Origin: an uncultured Eubacteriales bacterium
GTDB lineage: Bacteria > Bacillota > Clostridia > Oscillospirales > Acutalibacteraceae
Assembly: GCA_934408795.1 (NCBI GenBank)
Contig: CAKRVQ010000086.1
Span: 1 to 5,562, forward strand
Direction: 5' to 3'
DNA: 5,562 nt
The notes under the pieces were generated by a model, which searched no databases, had not been told where the DNA came from, and was given only the letters and a program-made list of their open reading frames with translations. Made by a program: the position numbers and the translations under genes. Below are positions 1 through 3,789 of this stretch, piece after piece. The stretch's first letter is position 1, and every line of letters starts with the position of its first letter.

Positions 1-67
1 CGATTTTCGGGAGTGTGTCGGACGATAAGTATTCTTTAACTCGTACCGTTGTGTTAAGACTTCTTCA

Positions 68-769
68 TCAAAAGTAAAATGGATTTTCAATGCTTTCCGC
101 ACCAAAGACTTTTGTAGCCATTCGATACATCGCCTTAGCGTGAATGCGGTCATGCCAAATGAATCGACGAAGCACTTTGCGAAGAGACCAATCTTCTCCA
201 TAGCTCCCTGTTATGACAACATTTTCAAGGAAGTCCGACTTTGCTTCCAGTGCTTTAAATCCATGTTCGCGGCACGCATAGATACTCCCATCATTGTCAG
301 CGTCGATATAAATCTCCGAAAAATAATACTTATTTACATTTTTTGTATGCTCATACATTTCATCAGCCGAGCGCGGAACTTTTCCGTAAAAGGTCTTGCG
401 TTCGGGAGAAGCCGTTGCATTTTTATCGGGAACGGAATTATACAAGGAAAGAAAGTCCTGCGCCGATTTCAGCGCAAGTGCCTTTAGTGTTCTATATTCT
501 TCTGCTATCAGCGGCGCTTTTTCGCTTTCAAAAAGCACATCGGAATCCGCGTCGCAAATCGCAAGCGAGGAAACCTTTTCTTCGATGATAGCGATATCCA
601 TACTTGTTTCTGCTTTTTTGCCGCACCAATTAAGATAGGATGTGATTTCTTCTTGCATTTTTCGGACAGCCGCTTCCAATGTTTCTCCGCGAGTATAAGC
701 GCCTACAAAATCCATCGCATAAAGCAAGGTGTCGCTGCCGTTATGCTCCCATACACAATTGATCGTCAT
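68..769 (-). CDS. Uncharacterised protein with HicB-like N-terminus and DinB-like C-terminus
   Basis: A complete 233-residue ORF whose exact function I do not recognise. Residues about 15-48 (…DFVGAYTRGETLEAAV…EEITSYLNW) read like the short HicB-type fold, in which a strand and a G-x-x-x-x-G-x-T-x-x-E-A turn lead into a helix. Residues about 134-225 look like a DinB-superfamily helical bundle: H141 in one helix, and H206 and H210 in the sequence WHDRIH of a later helix, could form the three-histidine metal site of that family. The middle (about 55-130) shows no motif. There is no signal peptide or membrane segment, so it is probably cytosolic. The start is supported by GGAGAA at 775-780, 7 bases before ATG, and by a strong promoter just upstream. 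It appears monocistronic; no clear terminator is visible in the 67 bases left after its stop. The domain assignments are from motif memory and are tentative; that it is a real gene is much surer. Confidence 0.85.
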   Translation of the reverse strand: MTINCVWEHNGSDTLLYAMDFVGAYTRGETLEAAVRKMQEEITSYLNWCGKKAETSMDIAIIEEKVSSLAICDADSDVLFESEKAPLIAEEYRTLKALALKSAQDFLSLYNSVPDKNATASPERKTFYGKVPRSADEMYEHTKNVNKYYFSEIYIDADNDGSIYACREHGFKALEAKSDFLENVVITGSYGEDWSLRKVLRRFIWHDRIHAKAMYRMATKVFGAESIENPFYF

Positions 770-798
770 AATAATTCTCCAATCGTTTTCTATTATAC

Positions 799-827
799 AT
801 TATAGCATACGTCTCTTATTCTTTCAA
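799..827 (-). promoter_or_regulatory. SigA-type promoter of the 233-residue gene
   Basis: On the - strand, the -35 box TTGAAA (822-827) lies exactly 17 bases from a perfect -10 box TATAAT (799-804). A TG one base before the -10 makes it an extended -10 promoter. Transcription would start near 792, giving a leader of about 20-25 bases that contains the ribosome binding site. Confidence 0.85.
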
Positions 828-920
828 CATTTCGCCGTCGCCTACAACACCAAAAGTCCTTTGGTTGTTTTATCGGGCATATGATTTTCCATAAAGTTAC
901 TTAAAAAAAGGCGAGGCAAA

Positions 921-975
921 ATGTCCTAAAGGACATAAAAATAGTGGTCTATAAGAAAAGACTTATAGACCACTA
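921..975 (-). terminator. Intrinsic terminator of tRNA-Leu, with a second small hairpin
   Basis: Reading the - strand, a perfect 14-bp stem (arms 962-975 and 942-955, 6-base loop) starts 4 bases after the encoded CCA end of the tRNA and is followed by five T residues (937-941). A second hairpin comes at once, ATGTCC / GGACAT with a 4-base loop (921-936) and a further short T run, which may act as a backup. The hairpin closes tRNA transcription before the next - strand gene, which has its own promoter. Confidence 0.88.
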
Positions 976-979
976 CACT

Positions 980-1066
980 TGGTGCCGCTGACCGGGCTTG
1001 AACCGGTACGATATCGCTATCGAGGGATTTTAAGTCCCTTGTGTCTGCCAATTCCACCACAGCGGC
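980..1066 (-). tRNA. tRNA-Leu (anticodon UAA), CCA encoded
   Basis: An 87-base class II tRNA. The 7-bp acceptor stem pairs GCCGCTG (1060-1066) with CAGCGGC (984-990), followed by discriminator A and an encoded CCA (980-982). The anticodon stem AGGGA/TCCCT closes the loop CTTAAAA, giving anticodon UAA (1030-1032), which reads the leucine codon UUA. The long variable arm CGATA-GCGA-TATCG is typical of leucine tRNAs, and the T arm is ACCGG-TTCAAGC-CCGGT. The gene stands alone, between a perfect promoter and a strong terminator. Confidence 0.97.
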
Positions 1067-1078
1067 GGGAACAATACA

Positions 1079-1107
1079 ATTATAATCATTTATTATAGCG
1101 GTGTCAA
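1079..1107 (-). promoter_or_regulatory. Perfect-consensus promoter of tRNA-Leu
   Basis: On the - strand, TTGACA (1102-1107) and TATAAT (1079-1084) are separated by 17 bases, an exact match to the housekeeping sigma consensus. The expected start is near 1072, only about 6 bases before the mature tRNA 5' end, as expected for a strongly expressed single tRNA gene. A further TATAAT (1092-1097) lies in the spacer and has no matching -35. Confidence 0.92.
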
Positions 1108-1175
1108 TACATTTTGTTTTGTGTTGAAACTCCGCACTTTCTTTGACCGTAAAACAAGATCGTTCCGCACCTCGG

Positions 1176-1217
1176 GCGCCACCCGACGCACCTTTCGCGT
1201 CGGACGGCGCTTTTTTT
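1176..1217 (+). terminator. Orphan intrinsic terminator on the + strand
   Basis: A GC-rich hairpin with outer stem GCGCC (1176-1180) / GGCGC (1206-1210) and inner stem CCGACGC (1183-1189) / GCGTCGG (1197-1203), separated by small AC/AC internal loops, and followed by seven T residues (1211-1217). Only the + strand has the T run. No + strand gene or promoter is visible upstream, since the tRNA is on the other strand. The most likely role is to stop read-through or antisense transcription from entering the mraZ region, or it is a relic of a lost gene. Confidence 0.75.
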
Positions 1218-1305
1218 GTTGTCGCCGGGCGGTTTTACCATGTATCCAGCCGCCTTTGCCGTCTGCCGCACAACGGTAACCGTGCTCAACACTTATCGCG
1301 ACACT

Positions 1306-1321
1306 ACACAATATATTGTGG
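1306..1321. promoter_or_regulatory. Palindromic operator candidate resembling an NrdR box
   Basis: A perfect 14-bp palindrome, CACAATATATTGTG (1307-1320). With one flanking base each side it matches 15 of 16 positions of the NrdR-box consensus as I remember it (aCaCwAtATaTwGtgt). NrdR normally represses ribonucleotide reductase genes through two boxes; I see no good second box and no nrd gene in the window. The palindrome is certain; the NrdR assignment is tentative. The nearest downstream gene on the + strand is mraZ. Confidence 0.4.
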
Positions 1322-1355
1322 TGACAAAAATTACTATATACAAACCGCTAAAAAA

Positions 1356-1375
1356 TATTTACAAAAATGTAAATA
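1356..1375. repeat. Perfect inverted repeat just upstream of mraZ promoter 1
   Basis: Arms TATTTACA (1356-1363) and TGTAAATA (1368-1375) are perfect complements around an AAAA spacer, ending 4 bases before the -35 box at 1380. An AT-rich 20-bp dyad at this position is typical of a repressor or activator operator. It is not followed by a T run, so it is not a terminator. The binding protein is unknown. Confidence 0.5.
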
Positions 1376-1379
1376 ATGC

Positions 1380-1408
1380 TTGATTTTTCCCTTACAGTGG
1401 TTTATCAT
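1380..1408 (+). promoter_or_regulatory. Candidate mraZ promoter 1
   Basis: TTGATT (1380-1385), a 17-base spacer, then TATCAT (1403-1408); start expected near 1415. One MraZ box (1397-1401) lies inside the spacer. This would give a leader of about 70 bases before the mraZ GTG start. Confidence 0.6.
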
Positions 1409-1464
1409 TACATTGAAAGTGGTGGATTGTGGTGTAATAATCCATATATGTGGTTTAATGTGGT
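1397..1464 (+). promoter_or_regulatory. MraZ operator: phased GTGGT box array
   Basis: GTGGT occurs at 1397, 1419, 1429, 1450 and 1460, with an extra GTGGA at 1422. The spacings are 22, 10, 21 and 10 bases, so all five lie on one face of the helix with single turns skipped near 1408 and 1440. MraZ proteins are known to bind short G-rich direct repeats spaced by about one helical turn upstream of their own gene. The boxes lie in the spacers of both candidate promoters and right up to the ribosome binding site, which fits autorepression of the dcw cluster. Confidence 0.8.
1413..1441 (+). promoter_or_regulatory. Candidate mraZ promoter 2
   Basis: TTGAAA (1413-1418), a 17-base spacer and AATAAT (1436-1441), with TG one base before the -10 (extended -10). 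The expected start is near 1448, about 36 bases before the GTG start. MraZ boxes at 1419 and 1429 fill the spacer, so bound MraZ would directly block polymerase here. Confidence 0.55.
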
Positions 1465-1468
1465 GAAA

Positions 1469-1475
1469 AAGGAGG
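1469..1475 (+). promoter_or_regulatory. Ribosome binding site fixing the mraZ GTG start
   Basis: AAGGAGG, the perfect Shine-Dalgarno sequence, lies 8 bases before GTG at 1484. It excludes the longer in-frame reading from ATG 1376, which would translate through both promoters and the operator array. Confidence 0.9.
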
Positions 1476-1483
1476 CGGCGATT

Positions 1484-1909
1484 GTGCTTTACGGCGAGTA
1501 CAGACATAATGTAGACACAAAAGGCCGCGTCTTTATGCCAGCTAAGCTGCGCGAGGATCTCGGGAACAGCTTTATGCTCTGCCGCGGAATAGAAGGCAAG
1601 CGCTGCCTTTGCATCTACTCTACCGAGGAATGGAACAGACTCGACGAAAAGATCCGCGAGCTCCCCACGATGAAGGCGAGCAAGGTGCGTCGCTTCCTTT
1701 ACGCAGGCGCGGCAAAACTTGACTGCGATGCTCAGGGCAGGGTGCTCCTTCCAGCACCGCTTAGGGAATACGCAGAACTCAAAGGCGAGATCTGCATTCT
1801 CGGTATGTCGACCCATCTGGAGCTTTGGAACAGTGAAGCATGGGCTACCGAAAGCGGAGACTATACACCCGAATCGATCGGCGAACTTGTCGCCGAATTG
1901 GAATTCTGA
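1484..1909 (+). CDS. mraZ: MraZ, transcriptional regulator of the dcw cluster
   Basis: A 141-residue protein, close to the usual family length of about 143. It has two tandem AbrB/SpoVT-like MraZ half-domains, each with the family's D-x-[KQ]-G-R signature: DTKGR at 11-15, followed by a P-A-K-L-R stretch, and DAQGR at 82-86, followed by P-A-P-L-R. The N-terminus MLYGEYRHNVD is the standard MraZ start, which together with AAGGAGG 8 bases upstream sets the GTG at 1484. MraZ is known to form ring-shaped oligomers that bind repeated G-rich boxes upstream of its own gene and repress the cluster. It heads the operon, 15 bases before rsmH, and the phased GTGGT boxes directly upstream are its likely target. 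Nothing is truncated or unusual. Confidence 0.97.
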   Translation: MLYGEYRHNVDTKGRVFMPAKLREDLGNSFMLCRGIEGKRCLCIYSTEEWNRLDEKIRELPTMKASKVRRFLYAGAAKLDCDAQGRVLLPAPLREYAELKGEICILGMSTHLELWNSEAWATESGDYTPESIGELVAELEF

Positions 1910-1924
1910 CGGGCGGTATAGAAT

Positions 1925-2851
1925 ATGGAATTTGTACACCTGCCCGTTTTGCTCAATGAAACGATAGACTCTCTCAATATAAAGCCCGACGGCATATATA
2001 TCGACGGAACCGTAGGGGGTGCGGGACACTCCCGCGAGATAGCAAAACGCCTGACCGACGGCGGCAGACTGATCGCCTTTGATCGCGACCCCGACGCGGT
2101 TAAGACCGCGACCGAAAGACTGAAGGAATTCAATGCGACAGTCGTGCATTCGAATTTCAGCGAGATTCCTTCCGTTCTCAAGAGTATGAATGTTGATAAG
2201 GTCGACGGGATATTGCTCGACCTCGGCGTTTCATCTCATCAGCTCGATGAAGGCAGCCGCGGCTTTTCTTACCACAGAGAAGCGCCTCTTGATATGCGGA
2301 TGAGTCAGAGCGGAACCACCGCTGCCGATCTCGTAAACACGCTGACTGCGGAGGAGCTTGCCGATATCTTCACCCGATTCGGTGAAGAAAAGTTTTCATA
2401 TCGTATCGCGCGGAATATCGTGAAGGAAAGGGAAGTCTCTCCCATACTCACCACCACCCGCCTTGCCGATATAATTGCCGCAAGCGTGCCCGCTGCCGCA
2501 AGAAGGGACGGGCATCCCGCAAGAAAGTGTTTTCAGGCACTGCGTATCGCAGTGAACGGTGAACTTGATTGTCTTCGCCCGGCCATAGAGGGTGCATTTT
2601 CGTGCCTGAAGGTCGGCGGAGTGCTAAGCATCATAACATTCCATTCTTTAGAGGATCGAATAGTAAAACAGGCATTTGCGGACCTTTGCAAAGGATGCGT
2701 TTGTCCGCCCGATATTCCTGTCTGTGTGTGCGGAAGAACGCCGCAGGCGTTACAAATCACAAGAAAGCCCATAGTTGCCGGAGCCGAGGAGCTTGAAAAG
2801 AACCCAAGAAGCAGAAGCGCAAAGCTAAGGGTTATCGAAAAGATAAAATGA
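1925..2851 (+). CDS. rsmH: RsmH (MraW), 16S rRNA m4C1402 methyltransferase
   Basis: A 308-residue SAM-dependent enzyme that N4-methylates C1402 of 16S rRNA in the ribosomal P site. The full family length is present. SAM-binding motif I is DGTVGGAGHS (27-36), with acidic D53 after the second strand. LLDLGVSSHQLD lies at 97-108, DMRM at 123-126, HPARKCFQALRIAVNGEL at 197-214, ITFHSLEDRIVK at 237-248, and the C-terminal N-P-R-S-R-S-A-K-L-R-V block at 293-303. Residues 255-269 form a cysteine cluster (C255, C258, C260, C267, C269), seen in many Firmicutes RsmH proteins; it may bind a metal, which is inference. The gene follows mraZ by 15 bases. Its Shine-Dalgarno sequence is weak (GGGCGG, 1911-1916, 8 bases from ATG), so translational coupling to mraZ is likely. 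Confidence 0.97.
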   Translation: MEFVHLPVLLNETIDSLNIKPDGIYIDGTVGGAGHSREIAKRLTDGGRLIAFDRDPDAVKTATERLKEFNATVVHSNFSEIPSVLKSMNVDKVDGILLDLGVSSHQLDEGSRGFSYHREAPLDMRMSQSGTTAADLVNTLTAEELADIFTRFGEEKFSYRIARNIVKEREVSPILTTTRLADIIAASVPAAARRDGHPARKCFQALRIAVNGELDCLRPAIEGAFSCLKVGGVLSIITFHSLEDRIVKQAFADLCKGCVCPPDIPVCVCGRTPQALQITRKPIVAGAEELEKNPRSRSAKLRVIEKIK

Positions 2852-2988
2852 CGGTTGCCGTCGGGGCAACGGAACGGCGAATGATACTCGCCAAAAGCAT
2901 CTTTACCGCTTTGATGCCCGACTCGTCAGGAAATTTTTAATAAGGCAACAAGCGGTATAACCAAAATTTAAAGACGGAGAACAAAATA
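2852..2988 (+). other. Structured gap between rsmH and ftsL
   Basis: 137 bases with several inverted repeats: GTTGCC/GGCAAC (2854-2859, 2865-2870), GGCGA/TCGCC (2876-2880, 2888-2892), GCATC/GATGC (2897-2901, 2913-2917), a longer-range GTCGGG/CCCGAC (2860-2865, 2917-2922) and TACCGCTT/AAGCGGTA (2904-2911, 2950-2957). Some of these are mutually exclusive. TTTTT at 2934-2938 follows only a weak stem, so I do not call a terminator. A 30-codon frame (2848-2940) overlaps the rsmH stop as ATGA but has no good ribosome binding site. No convincing promoter is seen. The ftsL Shine-Dalgarno (CGGAGA, 2975-2980) closes the region. Confidence 0.4.
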
Positions 2989-3456
2989 ATGGAGACATTA
3001 AACCTTTATCAGAATAATGTGGCGTATGATTTTGATATGTTTGCCCCCAAACCGAAAAAGGATGATGCTCCCGTCATTGAATACCCCGGCAGACTGACCC
3101 GCGAAAAGGTAAATGCCGAGAGAAAGGCGAGGGAGAAAAAAGCAAAGATATCACGCGTGATAATTGTCGGTGTTTTGCTTGCTGCCGTGGTAGCCAATAT
3201 TTTCTCTTTTGCCGAAATAAGCAGAGTGGATGTTAAGATCGGAAAGCAGAAAAAGACCATATCCAAGCTTGACAGTGAGATAATACGACTTGAATGCAAT
3301 GTGCAGTCCCTTATGACATACGACACCATAGAAGAAAGCGCAAAAGAAATAGGGATGCAGAAGCTTGAGCGCAGTCAGATAGTCTATTTAAGTGTCAACG
3401 GAACGGATTTTTCGGGGCTGACAAATGCCGATCCCGTGCTGCCCGCGACCGAATAA
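2989..3456 (+). CDS. ftsL: FtsL-type septal membrane protein
   Basis: A 155-residue bitopic membrane protein. A charged cytoplasmic N-terminus (1-53, many K/R/E) leads to one hydrophobic segment at about 54-76 (ISRVIIVGVLLAAVVANIF…). A predicted coiled coil follows at about 78-108 (KIGKQKKTISKLDSEIIRL…), then a short extracytoplasmic domain with the E-x-A-K-E-I-G-M pattern common in FtsL/DivIC proteins, and a low-complexity tail. In the family, FtsL pairs with DivIC/FtsB and DivIB/FtsQ and activates FtsW-FtsI at the division site. The location between rsmH and ftsI is the standard dcw position and is the main ground for calling FtsL, since the sequence itself is poorly conserved. The start is set by GGAGA, 8 bases before ATG. 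The reading frames stay open past the stop (see findings). Confidence 0.88.
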   Translation: METLNLYQNNVAYDFDMFAPKPKKDDAPVIEYPGRLTREKVNAERKAREKKAKISRVIIVGVLLAAVVANIFSFAEISRVDVKIGKQKKTISKLDSEIIRLECNVQSLMTYDTIEESAKEIGMQKLERSQIVYLSVNGTDFSGLTNADPVLPATE

Positions 3457-3660
3457 TATCGGCGGCGATTTTTGAACACACCCGGAACATGTCCGACGGA
3501 CATTTACCCGAACGGCATAACCTACAGACATATATCCGCGAATACGACTCCTCCGAAATGCCCCGCGGATATGAACAGAGGAACACCTCTGCCGCCGCGT
3601 CGGACCCGCCGTCGGCACAAAAGGGCGAATAACGCGACAAAGTTAATAATATAAATGTTT
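3457..3660 (+). other. Hairpin-rich gap after ftsL
   Basis: About 200 bases with three perfect inverted repeats in a row on the + strand: ATGTCC-GAC-GGACAT (3489-3503); ATATCCGCG/CGCGGATAT (3532-3540, 3564-3572) with a 23-base interior; and CAGAGG-AACA-CCTCTG (3576-3591). A GC-rich stretch with two CCGCCG…TCGG copies follows (3592-3616), then an AT-rich run into the terminator at 3661. This could be a structured 3' region of the ftsL transcript. A frame at 3456-3632 is also open with sensible codon usage but has no ribosome binding site, so I do not call a gene. Confidence 0.4.
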
Positions 3661-3697
3661 ACGAGAGTTAAAGTCTTTTTGCTTAACTCTCGTTTTC
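3661..3697 (+). terminator. Intrinsic terminator between ftsL and ftsI
   Basis: A perfect 11-bp stem, ACGAGAGTTAA (3661-3671) and TTAACTCTCGT (3683-3693), with an 11-base loop containing T5, followed by a T run ending at 3696. The opposite strand lacks a T run after the hairpin, so it works only for + transcripts. It would end or reduce mRNA coming from mraZ-rsmH-ftsL before ftsI. Confidence 0.75.
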
Positions 3698-3712
3698 GGA
3701 TATATTCGGTAT

Positions 3713-3741
3713 TTGCAAAACGAGACGATATATGATATCAT
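3713..3741 (+). promoter_or_regulatory. Candidate ftsI promoter
   Basis: TTGCAA (3713-3718), a 17-base spacer and TATCAT (3736-3741), with TG one base before the -10 (extended -10). The expected start is near 3748, about 40 bases before the TTG start codon. It lies directly after the terminator, so ftsI can be expressed independently of ftsL. Confidence 0.65.
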
Positions 3742-3776
3742 TGTGATAATGTTTGATAAGTGATAAATTCCGAAAC

Positions 3777-3781
3777 GGAGG
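3777..3781 (+). promoter_or_regulatory. Ribosome binding site fixing the ftsI TTG start
   Basis: GGAGG lies 8 bases before TTG at 3790. The alternative ATG at 3823 has only a short AGGA 2 bases away and would remove the basic N-terminal residues. The nearby GTG at 3783 is out of frame, and a TGA at 3784-3786 closes the frame just upstream of the TTG. Confidence 0.85.
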
Positions 3782-3789
3782 CGTGAGGT

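Noticed and set aside
846..869. Hairpin AACACCAAA / TTTGGT-t-GTT followed by TTTT on the + strand
   Set aside because: The stem has a bulge, the T run is short and no + strand gene precedes it; too weak to call a terminator.
1165..1190. GGGTGGCGCC on the - strand resembling a T-box antiterminator core
   Set aside because: It lies upstream of a complete tRNA promoter, with no aminoacyl-tRNA synthetase gene and no specifier stem; the match comes from the arms of the + strand terminator.
1273..1283. Short palindrome ACGGT-A-ACCGT
   Set aside because: Only 5-bp arms, not placed relative to any promoter; could be chance.
1334..2149. 271-residue ORF on the - strand across mraZ and the start of rsmH
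   Set aside because: It lies antisense to two clearly recognised genes, has no ribosome binding site or family motif, and is a shadow frame.
1861..2181. 106-residue - strand ORF over the rsmH start
   Set aside because: Antisense shadow of rsmH codons; low-complexity serine-rich content and no initiation signals.
2915..2935. CTGACGAG on the - strand resembling a hammerhead ribozyme core
   Set aside because: The required GAAA segment and flanking stems are missing at the right positions.
921..3503. Same hairpin arms ATGTCC/GGACAT at 921-936 and 3489-3503
   Set aside because: Only 6-bp arms with different loops and no shared flanks; two copies in 5.5 kb are compatible with chance.
3395..3640. 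Two overlapping - strand ORFs (76 and 81 residues) in the ftsL-ftsI gap
   Set aside because: No promoter or ribosome binding site, arginine/cysteine-rich shadow composition, and both run into the ftsL end antisense.
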